The notes: generated by a model not told the origin, from the letters alone. A stretch of DNA of 64,000 nucleotides from Scleromatobacter sp038243995 (GCA_038243995.1 JBBRTV010000028.1:10023-74022), one strand, 5' to 3'. Positions 44,123 to 53,474 are shown, numbered from the stretch's first letter. Made by a program: numbers and translations.

Positions 44123-44157
44123 GCGCGGGCGCGGCGCGCAAGCGCCAGCGCCCGCGC
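44123..44157 (+). terminator. Very stable GNRA-capped hairpin ending the operon
   Basis: Ten-base arms GCGCGGGCGC (44123-44132) and GCGCCCGCGC (44148-44157) are stacked on an inner five-base stem GGCGC/GCGCC closed by the tetraloop GCAA (44138-44141), with one bulged A at 44147. It begins five bases after the dehydrogenase stop. No T-run follows, so stabilisation of the 3' end may matter more than intrinsic termination. Confidence 0.6.
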
Positions 44158-44217
44158 GCCCGGGCGAGAGCTGCGACACTCGGCCGCCATAGCCCACACC
44201 TCGCCGCGACCCCGACC

Positions 44218-44655
44218 ATGCAAGCCAATCTCCATTCACTCGCCACGGCGCTGCACCTGGCCGCCGACATCGTTTTCGTTGGCGGCCTGCTGATGGCGTC
44301 GCTGGCGGTGACGGCGCTGTCGCGCGAGTCGCCGCAGGACCTGGCCCGGCACCGCCGACTCGTCGACGGCGTGCGACGCTGGAACCGTGACGTGACCACG
44401 CCGGCGCTCGCGCTGGCCTGGCTGCTCGGGCTCTGGCTCGCGGGGTCGGTCGGCTGGTTCGGCGCCGGCTGGCTCACCGCCAAGGTGGTGCTGGTGATCG
44501 TGCTCAGCGCACTGCATGGCGCGGCGACCCGCGCATTGCGGCGCCTGGCGGGGACGCCGCCGATCCCGCCGTCGCGCGCGAGCTGGGTCGCCGCGCCGCT
44601 GGCGCTCGCCGCCGCGGCGACCATCGTCTGGCTGGTGCTGTTGAAGCCGTTCTGA
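44218..44655 (+). CDS. CopD/HemJ-like small integral membrane protein
   Basis: 145 residues with four predicted membrane helices. The first (LHSLATALHLAADIVFVGGLLMASLAV) has the histidine and the V-x-GG pattern seen in CopD-like and HemJ-like proteins. Then come DGVRRWNRDVTTPALALAWLLGLWLA, GWLTAKVVLVIVLSALHG and a C-terminal helix. Such proteins have been associated with copper resistance or protoporphyrinogen oxidation, with histidines possibly binding metal or haem. No copper genes are near, so the role is open. Confidence 0.68.
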   Translation: MQANLHSLATALHLAADIVFVGGLLMASLAVTALSRESPQDLARHRRLVDGVRRWNRDVTTPALALAWLLGLWLAGSVGWFGAGWLTAKVVLVIVLSALHGAATRALRRLAGTPPIPPSRASWVAAPLALAAAATIVWLVLLKPF

Positions 44656-44739
44656 GCCGGGGGCGGCCGGAATTGACCGCGATCAACTTGGGTGGCCCGA
44701 TGGGCGTCGACGGCGCGCTGCCGGGCAGCATGCTCGCGC

Positions 44740-44868
44740 TCGTTCACGGACGAAGACGGCTCCTGCCCGACCACGAGCCTGGTGCAGGACGCGAACGGCG
44801 CGCTGTACGGCGCGACTTCGAACGGCGGCGAGTTCGACTACGGCGTGATCTTCCGCGTGCTGCCCTGA
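44740..44868 (+). pseudogene. 3' remnant of a GloVer-repeat gene
   Basis: One frame reads SFTDEDGSCPTTSLVQDANGALYGATSNGG and ends EFDYGVIFRVLP before TGA at 44866-44868. This is one repeat and the usual C-terminal end of the GloVer family, of which intact members lie at 45039 and 53540. Nothing upstream of about 44,740 continues the homology, and no start is present. It is a truncated relic, probably left after duplication or recombination with the adjacent intact gene. The rest of the 383-base gap (44656-45038) shows nothing else. Confidence 0.7.
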
Positions 44869-45038
44869 AGCAGGGCGCGTCCTCCGACGGGCCGGCGTCC
44901 GGCGCGGGACTGCGCTGTCCCCCGCGCATCCCGGCACCCGATCCCCTGCGCCTGCTCAAGCTTGTTCGGCAAGCGCCGATAGGCTGACGCGATTCTTCTG
45001 CGAAACTGTCCTACTCAAACATTGGTAAGGAAGAGGAC

Positions 45039-46337
45039 ATGATCAAGGGGAGGATGGTTCAACGCTGCGCAGCGCTCGCGGCACTGTCGGCCGGTCTGGC
45101 CGGCATGGCTTTCGGTGCGCCCGCCCCCACGGCGGGCAACGCGACGGCGCCCGCGACGGCGGTCGGCTTCAAGCGGCTTCACGCCTTCGCCGGCGACGAC
45201 GGGCACGAAGGCTTCGGGCCCTACGGCGCGCTCGTTCAGGCTTCCGACGGCGACTTCTACGGAACGGCCTTCTATGGCGGCCCCGAGGATTTCCGCTGCA
45301 ATTGCGCGGTCGGCGGCACGATCTTTCGCATGACGCCCGGCGGCGCGTTCACGATGCTGCACGGCTTCCTCGATGCCGACGGCACCGGGCCGTCCGGCGG
45401 CCTGACGATCGGGCGCGACGACAACTTCTACGGCTTGACGACCGGCGGCGGCGACTACGGCGGCGGCACTGCGTTCAGGGTGGATGCGAGCGGAAACTTC
45501 GCATTGCTGCATTCCTTCGGCGGGCCGGTCGGCGACGGCGGCCAGCCCTACCTGGGTGCGCTGGCACTGGGGTCGGACGGCAACTTCTACGGGACGACCT
45601 CGCGCGGCGGCGCCAACCAGCGGGGCGTCCTCTTCATGATGACGCCCGCGGGCCTCGTGACCGTGCTGCATGCGTTCGCCGGCGGGGCGGCAGACGGATC
45701 GACACCGCGCGGCAGCGTCATGTTCGCCTCCGATGGCAACCTGTACGGCACGACGCTGTGCGGCGGTGCCAACGAGATCCCGAGCGCCTGCGCGGGCACC
45801 GTGTACCGCTATTCGGCCACTGCGGGCTTGCGTGTCCTCCACAGCTTCGATGCCGGGTCCGGCGTCGGCGCCGGCTATGCGCCGCAGGCCACGTTGACGG
45901 AGCTGAACGGCTTCCTCTACGGCACGACCTCGCTCGGCGGCGACGCCGGCGCGGGCACGGTCTTCCGGCTGCCGCTCGACGGCGGCGCGCTTGCCACGTT
46001 GCACACCTTCGGAGGCGGTGTCGGCGCGATCGCACCGAACGGCGACGGCAGGGCGCCCACCGGCCGCCTGGTGCTGGCCGGTGACGGGCGGCTCTACGGC
46101 ACCACGAGCAACGGCGGCGCGAATCACGTCGTCCATCCGGAGGGCGACGGAACGATCTTCAGCGTCGGCAGGGACGGCTCGTACGCCACGGTCTTCGCCT
46201 TCGGCGCCAGCCTCGCCGACGGCTCGCATCCGGTGGCCGGCCTGGTCAAGGCCACCAACGGAACGCTGTACGGCGTCACTGAAAGCGGCAATTCGAATTT
46301 CACCGGCCTCGCCTACAGCTGGACACCCGCCAAATGA
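45039..46337 (+). CDS. Exported GloVer tandem-repeat propeller-like protein
   Basis: 432 residues with a signal peptide (CAALAALSAGLAGMAFG, cleavage near residue 27) and an AAGGAAGAGGA site before the ATG. Seven or more repeats of about 50-60 residues share the core 'G-x-LYGTTxxGG': GDFYGTAFYGG, NFYGLTTGGG, NFYGTTSRGG, NLYGTTLCGG, FLYGTTSLGG, RLYGTTSNGG and TLYGVTESG. Each is followed by a GTVFR-type strand and an LHSF/LHTF element. This is the family called choice-of-anchor tandem repeat GloVer-containing protein, a predicted extracytoplasmic propeller of unknown role. The stop overlaps the start of the FG-GAP gene (ATGA), so they are coupled. Confidence 0.85.
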   Translation: MIKGRMVQRCAALAALSAGLAGMAFGAPAPTAGNATAPATAVGFKRLHAFAGDDGHEGFGPYGALVQASDGDFYGTAFYGGPEDFRCNCAVGGTIFRMTPGGAFTMLHGFLDADGTGPSGGLTIGRDDNFYGLTTGGGDYGGGTAFRVDASGNFALLHSFGGPVGDGGQPYLGALALGSDGNFYGTTSRGGANQRGVLFMMTPAGLVTVLHAFAGGAADGSTPRGSVMFASDGNLYGTTLCGGANEIPSACAGTVYRYSATAGLRVLHSFDAGSGVGAGYAPQATLTELNGFLYGTTSLGGDAGAGTVFRLPLDGGALATLHTFGGGVGAIAPNGDGRAPTGRLVLAGDGRLYGTTSNGGANHVVHPEGDGTIFSVGRDGSYATVFAFGASLADGSHPVAGLVKATNGTLYGVTESGNSNFTGLAYSWTPAK

Positions 46338-47506
46338 GCACCCGAACCTCCACGTTCAAGTCCTGCGCCCTCGGCGCCTGCCTCGCGACGGCGAGCCTCC
46401 TCGCCCACGGGCAGGCGGGCACGCGCTACCAGGCGTCCTACCTCGAGTACTCCAAGGGCTGGGGCTCCATCGTCGCCGACTTCGACGGCGACGGCCATGA
46501 CGACCTCTACGTCACCGGCCACGACCGTGACGACCGCATCTGGTACTGGACGCCGACCGGCTACCTGCCGGGCCCGCAGGTGCTGCCCTACGTCGACCGC
46601 CACGCCTGCGTCGCGGCCGACGTGAACCGCGACGGCCTGTTGGACATGTACTGCGCCATCGGCGCCGAGAAGGGCACGGGCGCGGCGCCGAACGAGCTCT
46701 GGATGCAGGCAGCCGGCGGCGTGTTCACCCGGGCGGTCGGCTTCGGCGCGGAGGATCCCTACGGGCGCGGCCGCCAACCTCTGTTCCTCGACATGAACCA
46801 CGACGGGTGGCCGGACATCTACCTGACCAACGAGTCGACCGATCGCGCGGACGGACAGCCCAACGTCAACCATCTCTTCCTGAACCAGGCCGGCCACGGC
46901 TTCGTCGAGCAGCCGACAAGCGCCACCGGCAAGCGCGGCTTCCTGTGCGCGAACAAGGGCGACCTGGACGGCGACGGCTGGGACGACCTGCTGGTGTGCG
47001 GCAACAAGGAGGGCAGCCACCTCTACCTCAACGACCGCAAGGGCGATTTCACCGAGGTCGCGACGCTGGCGACGGCGGTGCCCTGGAACGACGCCCGGCT
47101 CGTCGACATGAACGGCGACGGCAAGGACGATCTCGTGCTGGTGAACACGCAGCATGCCTTCCAGATCTGGCTCAATGCCGGGACGGGTTCCTTCTTCCCG
47201 GCGCCCTCGTTCGAGTACAAGCTGCACGGCGACGGAATGTCCGTGGCGGTCGGCGATTTCGACGGCGACGGCGCGCTGGATGTCTACGTGGTGGTGGACG
47301 ACTCGGCCTGCTCCGTGGCCCAGGTAGACCTGGCGCCCGACCTGGTCTTCTGGGGCCAGGCCGACGGCGGCCATGTCGCCCAGTCGCAGCCGCAGAACCT
47401 GCCCGGTTGCGGCCATCTCGCCGATGTCGTCGACGGCGACGAGATCCTGCTGGAGCAGGGCACTCCGGGCAACAAGGCGCCCAGCTACGTGATCCGCTGG
47501 AAGTGA
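46334..47506 (+). CDS. Exported FG-GAP/VCBS-repeat protein
   Basis: 390 residues. The signal peptide is SCALGACLATASLLAHG, cleaved near residue 27. At least six calcium-loop motifs of the DxDxDGxxD type are visible: DFDGDGHDD, DVNRDGLLD, DMNHDGWPD, DLDGDGWDD, DMNGDGKDD and DFDGDGALD. They alternate with LFLNQ/LYLND strands, as in integrin-like beta-propellers. It is likely a calcium-stabilised surface or periplasmic binding protein. It overlaps the preceding GloVer gene by four bases, which suggests the two are made in fixed proportion. Confidence 0.88.
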   Translation: MSTRTSTFKSCALGACLATASLLAHGQAGTRYQASYLEYSKGWGSIVADFDGDGHDDLYVTGHDRDDRIWYWTPTGYLPGPQVLPYVDRHACVAADVNRDGLLDMYCAIGAEKGTGAAPNELWMQAAGGVFTRAVGFGAEDPYGRGRQPLFLDMNHDGWPDIYLTNESTDRADGQPNVNHLFLNQAGHGFVEQPTSATGKRGFLCANKGDLDGDGWDDLLVCGNKEGSHLYLNDRKGDFTEVATLATAVPWNDARLVDMNGDGKDDLVLVNTQHAFQIWLNAGTGSFFPAPSFEYKLHGDGMSVAVGDFDGDGALDVYVVVDDSACSVAQVDLAPDLVFWGQADGGHVAQSQPQNLPGCGHLADVVDGDEILLEQGTPGNKAPSYVIRWK

Positions 47507-47602
47507 ACTCGCTGCCGGCGACTCCCCCTTGAAGAGCCTGGGCCGAAGCCCTCGCACCCGGCAGGCAAGAAGGATCTTCCGGCTTCAGGCCAGTTGCGGG
47601 AA

Positions 47603-50392
47603 TCAGCGATCGAAGGCCGCACCGGCCAATGCCGCCGTCTCGTGGATCCGCTGCAAGAGCGCATGCCATTCGGGCTGCGCCAGCGGGTCGTCCCGCCGCG
47701 CCAGGACGGACGCCAGGCGCCCTGCCGCGTCGGCCAGCCGCCCGGCGCCGATGCGGTGGCTGATCTGTTCCAGATCCGCGCACATCGCGATCCGGGTCGC
47801 CGCGTCGGCGCCGAGGAAACCCTTTTCCCAAACGGAGAGATAGACCACGCCGTGGGACAGCAGGCGCTCGTAGTGATCCACGTCGCCGCCCAGCGCCTGC
47901 AGCGCCGCGCTGCGGTCGAACGCCTGGAACGCCTCCGGTGGGCGCGCTGCGACCGGGGCGGGGGCGGACAGGGCGGAGCGCCCGAACAGCGCGATGGCCG
48001 CCCATAGATGCTTCTGCGAGATCGGCTTGGTCAGGTGGCCGTCGCAGCCCGCCTCGGCGCTGTCCTGCGCGTCCTGCGCGAAGGCGTTGGCGGTCAGCGC
48101 GAGGATGGGCGTGCGCGATCGCCGCTCCCGGCGCTCGCGGCTGCGAATGGCGCGCACGGCGGCCAATCCGTCCATGATGGGCATGTCCATGTCCATCAGC
48201 AAGAGGCCGTAGTCGCCTGTCCTGAACATGTCCACGGCGATCGCCCCGTTCACCGCGATGTCGATCGAATGCGGCGTTCCCTTCAGCATCGCCTGGATCA
48301 CGAGCGTGTTGACCTCGTTGTCTTCGGCCAGCAGGATACGCACGGCGAGCGGGTCGGGTGGCCTCTCGGGGGCGGCCTCGACCTCCAGCGGGGGCGTTGG
48401 CGCAGCGATGGGCAACTCGATGGTGAACGAGAACGCGGAGCCCATGCCGGGCACGCTTTGCACTTCGAGGCTCCCGCCCATGAGTTCGACGAGGCGGCGC
48501 GAGATGGCCAGGCCGAGTCCGGTGCCGCCATAGCGACGCGTCACGCCCGCGCCCCCCTGGACGAACGGAACGAAGATCGCGTCGAGTTTGCTCGGCGCGA
48601 TGCCGATGCCGCTGTCGCGAACGCTGAATCGAACCTGCTGCCCGCCCTGCGCGCTGACCTGCAGGGTCACGCTGCCCTTGTGCGTGAACTTGACGGCATT
48701 GCCCAGCAGGTTCGTCAGCACCTGGGCGATGCGCTTGCGGTCGCCCAGGACGACGGTGGGCACGTCGACATTCAGGTCCACCGCGAGCGCCAGCGACTTG
48801 AGCTCGGCGCGCGGCCTCAGGAGCAGCGCCAGCTGATCGAGCAGATCGCGCAAGTCGAACGGATGCCGGTCTATCGCCAGCTTGCCGGCCTCGATCCGTC
48901 CATAGTCCAGCAAGTCGTCGATCAGGCTGGCCAGCGACGCCCCCGCGCCCTGGAAGATGCTCACGTAGTGTCGCTGTTCGTCGCTCAGCGTCGTGTGCGA
49001 GAGCACGTCGGCCATCCCGAGCAAGGCATTGAGCGGCGTGCGCAATTCGTGGCTGACCGTGGACAGGAACTCGCTCTTGGCCGCATTGGCCGCCTCGGCG
49101 ATGCGACGTTCCTGCGCCAGACGTCGATTCGCGACCAGCAGCATGCGCCACCTCGACGCGGCGACGAGCAGGGCCGTCGCGCCTATCGTGTACAAGGCCG
49201 GCAGGGGAAGGGCTTCGACGCGAGCGCCGCGCAGGAGCGCCGCGCTCAGCAGCAGGATGGCCGCGGCGGCCGCCAGCAGCCCGGCGGCGGCCCAGCGCGG
49301 GCGCACGAGCAATAGCGGTGCGAGCAGGGCCGGGAGCAGCGCGACGCCCATCAGCCCGAGTTGCATGGCCCACGGGGCGGGGCGCAGCAGGCGGCCGGTC
49401 GCGAGCGCGTCGACCACGTTCGCCAGCAGGACGGCTCCACTGAGCTCGCCCTGCGTCGTGCCCACGGCATCGCCGAGGAACACGGTGCTGCCGACGAAGA
49501 CGGTCTTGCCCGCGATCGCGGCCTCGACCCCCGGATCGTTCGCATCGCCGAGCGCGGCCTGCACGACGCGCTGGAACGGGATGCGCGGCACGGCGCCGGC
49601 GTTCGCGGGCAGATGCACGTCGACGCAGCCGGCGGCGTCCAGCGGCACGGCGTCGAGCGACTCACGCAACGCCGCTGCCGCCTCCGCGCCGCCGCCCGGG
49701 CGGCTCCCGGGGCTCGCCAGCAGCCGCGCGGACAAGGCGAGCGACGGATAGACGCGCCCGTCCACTTCGTGCAGCAGCGGGACGCGGCGCACCTGGCGAT
49801 CGGCGTCCAGCGCCGCGCCCACGATGCCGATCGCGCCGAAGCGGTCGACGCTCGCCGTCAGCAGCGGCGCGGGCAGGGTGAGCCCGGCCCAGGACGTCGT
49901 CGCGATCGACGGGCTGCGGGCGATCGAGAACGCGGAGGCCCCGCTCGCGCCGTCCCGCTCCCGCTCCAGCGCCTGACGCGATGCGGCGGCCGCGAGCGCC
50001 GCGTCGGGCCGCGAACTCAGCGCGCGCGCGAACACGGCATCGCCGTCGCGCGGATCGGCGAAGACCACGTCGAAGACGACGACCTTCGCGTGGACGTCGC
50101 GCAGGTAGTTCAACACCAGCGCATAGACATCGCGGTGGTACGGCCATGCGCCCAGGCGCGGCTGCAGCGCCCGGATCGAGGCGTCGTCGATGTCGACGAC
50201 CATCAGGGAGTCGAACCCCGCCTCCTGCGCGAGGGCGCGGTGCAGGCGGTCGCGCAGGGTGCGGGTCGCCAGGTCGTGGACGGGCAGCAGGCATGCAAGG
50301 CCCGCGAGCAGCAGCGCCCCCGACGGCAGCGCCAGGCGCGCCGCGATGTGTCGCGCCACCCTGGCGGACGCGAGGTTCCTGCCCGGGCGCAC
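47603..50392 (-). CDS. CHASE2 hybrid sensor histidine kinase
   Basis: 929 residues from a GTG start at 50392, immediately after the stop of the FecR/LysM gene. There is an N-terminal helix (about 22-38). An extracytoplasmic CHASE2 domain (about 55-320) has VVDIDDASIRALGxW-like and VFVGSTVFLGD segments. Three membrane helices follow at about 342-415. The kinase core has His448 (STVSHELRTPLNAL) and the ATPase motifs NLLGNAVKF, RDSGIGI and GGTGLGL. The receiver domain has phospho-Asp734 (LLMDMDMP). The last 110 residues look like a divergent histidine-phosphotransfer domain with candidate His879 (QISHRIGAG). It would be a phosphorelay sensor of an unknown envelope signal. Confidence 0.92.
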   Translation of the reverse strand: MRPGRNLASARVARHIAARLALPSGALLLAGLACLLPVHDLATRTLRDRLHRALAQEAGFDSLMVVDIDDASIRALQPRLGAWPYHRDVYALVLNYLRDVHAKVVVFDVVFADPRDGDAVFARALSSRPDAALAAAASRQALERERDGASGASAFSIARSPSIATTSWAGLTLPAPLLTASVDRFGAIGIVGAALDADRQVRRVPLLHEVDGRVYPSLALSARLLASPGSRPGGGAEAAAALRESLDAVPLDAAGCVDVHLPANAGAVPRIPFQRVVQAALGDANDPGVEAAIAGKTVFVGSTVFLGDAVGTTQGELSGAVLLANVVDALATGRLLRPAPWAMQLGLMGVALLPALLAPLLLVRPRWAAAGLLAAAAAILLLSAALLRGARVEALPLPALYTIGATALLVAASRWRMLLVANRRLAQERRIAEAANAAKSEFLSTVSHELRTPLNALLGMADVLSHTTLSDEQRHYVSIFQGAGASLASLIDDLLDYGRIEAGKLAIDRHPFDLRDLLDQLALLLRPRAELKSLALAVDLNVDVPTVVLGDRKRIAQVLTNLLGNAVKFTHKGSVTLQVSAQGGQQVRFSVRDSGIGIAPSKLDAIFVPFVQGGAGVTRRYGGTGLGLAISRRLVELMGGSLEVQSVPGMGSAFSFTIELPIAAPTPPLEVEAAPERPPDPLAVRILLAEDNEVNTLVIQAMLKGTPHSIDIAVNGAIAVDMFRTGDYGLLLMDMDMPIMDGLAAVRAIRSRERRERRSRTPILALTANAFAQDAQDSAEAGCDGHLTKPISQKHLWAAIALFGRSALSAPAPVAARPPEAFQAFDRSAALQALGGDVDHYERLLSHGVVYLSVWEKGFLGADAATRIAMCADLEQISHRIGAGRLADAAGRLASVLARRDDPLAQPEWHALLQRIHETAALAGAAFDR

Positions 50393-52054
50393 CTACATTC
50401 CCCACACCACGAAGGCGAGGGGCACCAGGAACCACCACGGGGACGCCGGGACGTCGATCTGCTGCGTGGCGCCGAACGGCCCCTCGAAGCCGTCCTCGTC
50501 TATGGTGCCGACCCGCACGTAGTAGCGCCCGGCCGCGGGGCGCGGCAGCAGGCCCTGCGCGTCCGGAGTCGTCTTGTCGATCTGGATCTGCTCGAACGCG
50601 GCATCGGAGGCCACCTGGTAGCGCACGCGCTGCCCGCTCGCCAGCGCGCCCCAGCGGAAGACGAGGCCGTTGGCATCGTCGAAGTCGGGTTTCATGGTCG
50701 GCGCCTCGGGCACCGGCCGTTGATCGAAGGCCTGCGCGTCGCCGAAAGGGCCCTGGTCGTCTCCGTTGCCGATGGCGGCCATGCGCCAGTAGTAGTGCAC
50801 GCCGGGGGCGAGCGGCACGGCTTGCTCGGCGCCCGCGAGATCCGCGCGATCGACCAGCGGCGCGCTGAAGTCTTCGTGCGGGGACACCTGCAGGCGATAA
50901 CGGGGCACCTTGTCGGAGAGCGTCCAATTGAAGGCCGCCTCATTGCCGTACGACTTCGCCGCCTGCCGCGGCGCGATGAGCAGCGGGGGTTCCGGCCTGG
51001 CCTTGAGCACGAAGGGATGGTCCGCGTCGCGCCCCTCCAGTGCCTGGGCGTCGACGGCTCGAACCCGCAGGACGTAGTCGCCGTCCGCCAGGGCTACCCA
51101 TTTGGCCGACGGGTCGCGCGGGGCCGCATCCAGCAAGAGCCGCTCGGGCTCGCCGCGCGGAAAGACCTGGGCCCGGTAGCTCATGGCGTTCGGCACGCGA
51201 GGCCATTCGAAGCGCAGCGGAACGCGCTCGATGCGCGCGGGCACCTGCCCCAGGTCGGGCGGGGCGAGCAGCGGCACAGGCTCGGCGAGCGGCGCGTCCG
51301 AAGGCGCTGCGAGTCCCCGCCCCGCCACCACTGGAACGGCCTCGCGCACCCGGGAGGCGCGGACGACGCCCTCGAGCACTTCGACCTGGGCGACGGCGCG
51401 CGACTCGTCGAACCGGGCACGGAACTCGGTGCCGCGCACGCCGAGATTCACTGCCGGCGTCTGCACGTCGAAGGCCTGGCCCGAGCGCGGCGCCGGCACG
51501 ACCTTGATCTCGGACCCGCCGCGCAGCACGGTCACCCGGGAGTGCGCGAGTTTCGAGCTGCCGATCGCGTCCAGGTCGCCGACCAGCACCGTGCTTTTGC
51601 CGACGATCAGCATGCGGGAGCCGTCCTCGAAGCGCAGGGTGGCCGCCGCGTCGTCGCCGGTGCTCAGCGTGTCTCCGGCCCCTACCAGGTCGTCCGTCGC
51701 CACGGCGCGGGGAGCGGGCAGCCCGGCCCGCTGCAGCAGGACCTCGCCGCGGACGAACACCAGGCGTGCCGGCACCGGTGCATGCCGCACCCAGGCGAGC
51801 GGGATGCGAAGCATGCTGTTCGGCTGCAGGTGGCGGGGATTGGCGACCTGGTTGAGACGCTGGACCTGCGGCCACATGCGGGGGTCTTGCAGGAACTCGC
51901 CGCCGATACCAATCAGGGTATCCCCGGGGGCTACGCGGTACAGCCAGTCGGCGTCGCCGTCGACGGCGGTCGCGCCGTGCGAAGGCGCCGCAGATGCCGC
52001 CAGCGCGAACACCACGGCGATCCATCCCGCCACGAATCTTGCGGTGCTTGACAC
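50393..52054 (-). CDS. Exported LysM-FecR-domain protein with fibronectin-like repeats
   Basis: 553 residues from a GTG at 52054 preceded by AGGAGGGG. The longer frame upstream lacks a site. A signal peptide (FVAGWIAVVFALAASAAPSHG) is followed by a LysM domain (about 39-90: YRVAPGDTLIGIGGEFL). The FecR-like domain (about 105-240) has ARLVFVRGEVLLQRAG, DDLVGAGDTLSTG, and VNLGVRGTEFRARF. Two or three fibronectin-like or Ig-like segments follow (FEWPRV, FNWTLSDKVPRYRLQVS, YYWRMAAIG). The C-terminus has a membrane helix (WWFLVPLAFVVW), anchoring it. It probably binds the cell wall and presents its domains in the periplasm. The kinase gene behind it starts one base after its stop, so it may be the kinase's sensory partner. 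Confidence 0.85.
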   Translation of the reverse strand: MSSTARFVAGWIAVVFALAASAAPSHGATAVDGDADWLYRVAPGDTLIGIGGEFLQDPRMWPQVQRLNQVANPRHLQPNSMLRIPLAWVRHAPVPARLVFVRGEVLLQRAGLPAPRAVATDDLVGAGDTLSTGDDAAATLRFEDGSRMLIVGKSTVLVGDLDAIGSSKLAHSRVTVLRGGSEIKVVPAPRSGQAFDVQTPAVNLGVRGTEFRARFDESRAVAQVEVLEGVVRASRVREAVPVVAGRGLAAPSDAPLAEPVPLLAPPDLGQVPARIERVPLRFEWPRVPNAMSYRAQVFPRGEPERLLLDAAPRDPSAKWVALADGDYVLRVRAVDAQALEGRDADHPFVLKARPEPPLLIAPRQAAKSYGNEAAFNWTLSDKVPRYRLQVSPHEDFSAPLVDRADLAGAEQAVPLAPGVHYYWRMAAIGNGDDQGPFGDAQAFDQRPVPEAPTMKPDFDDANGLVFRWGALASGQRVRYQVASDAAFEQIQIDKTTPDAQGLLPRPAAGRYYVRVGTIDEDGFEGPFGATQQIDVPASPWWFLVPLAFVVWGM

Positions 52055-52489
52055 GACATCCCCCTCCTGGCTTTTCGAACCGCCCGGTCCGCGTGCCGAG
52101 GGCAGCGCGCCCGAGGCGCCATTATGAGAGTCGAGTGCATGCCGATGGCATGAAAGAAGGCGCACGGAGCTGTGTTGTCGCCAGCAATCCGACATCTATC
52201 CTGGGGATTGCGGCAGGCAGAAGCGGGGGAATACCAGCGGCGTCGATCAACAGGCGCCCGCCGGCGCCCTGCACGCTTGCGTGCACCGGGCCGCGCACTT
52301 GCAGCTGTGCCGCGGCGGCGGACAGGGCGCGCCCGATGCCCCCGTCAGCCTGCCGCGAAGCCGGGTGCGCGCATTGAGCACGCTCACCGGGAGCGCGCCG
52401 CGCGGGCCCGGGCCGAATAGCCGGCAGAATCGCCCTGCTCTCCGGATGTACCTGTCCCCGACGCGAACCATCGACCTGGAGACCTCGCC
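52055..52489. other. Intergenic region between divergent genes
   Basis: 435 bases. The frame of the FecR-type gene stays open for another 141 bases upstream of its GTG start but shows no signal peptide or site there. No recognisable gene, repeat or clear promoter was seen. A GGAGA site precedes the metallophosphoesterase ATG. Confidence 0.35.
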
Positions 52490-53452
52490 ATGAAGCTGTC
52501 CGACTGCAACGAAACAGAACGCCGGGAGCTCGCCGTCCTCGGCGCGCGGATCGGCCGTACCCACCTGGCCCAGCGTCTCGGCCTCGAGGGCGAACATGAG
52601 GCCTTCCTCGTCCGCCGCGGCGCGCGCTTCTTCCCCCTGGACAACTGGGTCTCGTTGCACGGGTTGATACGCGCCGGGCTGACGCTGTCGGGGCTGCGTC
52701 GGCGCGGGCGGCGCAACGTGCTGGACATCCAGCGCCGGGAAAACGTGGTGCGGCTGGGTCGACTGCCGCCTGCGCTCGAGGGCTTCACGGTGCTGCACCT
52801 GAGCGACCTGCACCTGGACCTGAGCGAGGCCTTTCTCGAGCGCCTGATCGACAGCGTGCGCGGACTTGAGCACGACCTCTGCGTCATGACCGGCGACTTT
52901 CGTTTCCGAGCATTCGGAACCTACGCGCCCGCGCTCGAATCGCTGGCGCGCTTGCGACCCCACCTGGGCGCTCCCGTCCTGGCCGTGCTGGGCAATCACG
53001 ACTCCATCCGCATGGTGCCCGGCATGGAGGCGCTCGACATCGGCGTGCTCATGAATGAATCGGTGCGCATTGAGCGGGGCGGCGAGTCGCTCGCACTGGT
53101 GGGCATCGACGATGCGCACTACTTCCGCACGCACGATTTCCACAAGGCGCTGACCGGCATCGCGCCGGAGGACTGCGTGATCCTCCTGTCGCACACGCCC
53201 GAGACGTATCGGCATGCGGCGCACGCCGAGGTCGACCTGATGCTTTGCGGCCACACCCACGGGGGGCAGATCTGCCTGCCGGGCGGCATCCCTGTCCTTA
53301 CCGACGCCGACTCGCCGCGCGCCTTCGCGCGCGGCGCCTGGCGGTATCTCGACATGGTCGGGTACACGTCGGTGGGCTGCGGATCGTCGATCATCGACGT
53401 GCGCCTGAATTGCCTGCCCGAGATCACGCTGCATCGGCTGCATCGCGCCTGA
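52490..53452 (+). CDS. Calcineurin-like metallophosphoesterase
   Basis: 320 residues with the complete metal-binding set of this family: DLHLDL (first Asp/His pair), TGDF, GNHDS, LSHTP and CGHTHGGQI. The first 95 residues form an extra N-terminal region without a membrane helix. Family members with this order (YkuE-like) are cytoplasmic or membrane-associated phosphoesterases with activity on lipid-linked or nucleotide phosphoesters. The substrate here is unknown. It is a single-gene unit ending at a perfect 18-base palindrome shared with the convergent GloVer gene. Confidence 0.9.
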   Translation: MKLSDCNETERRELAVLGARIGRTHLAQRLGLEGEHEAFLVRRGARFFPLDNWVSLHGLIRAGLTLSGLRRRGRRNVLDIQRRENVVRLGRLPPALEGFTVLHLSDLHLDLSEAFLERLIDSVRGLEHDLCVMTGDFRFRAFGTYAPALESLARLRPHLGAPVLAVLGNHDSIRMVPGMEALDIGVLMNESVRIERGGESLALVGIDDAHYFRTHDFHKALTGIAPEDCVILLSHTPETYRHAAHAEVDLMLCGHTHGGQICLPGGIPVLTDADSPRAFARGAWRYLDMVGYTSVGCGSSIIDVRLNCLPEITLHRLHRA

Positions 53453-53474
53453 CGGCACACGGGCGCGTTCGTAC

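Noticed and set aside
47512..47564. CTGCCGG/CCGGCAG inverted repeat after the FG-GAP gene
   Set aside because: The loop is about 39 bases and no stable structure is formed, so it was not called a terminator.
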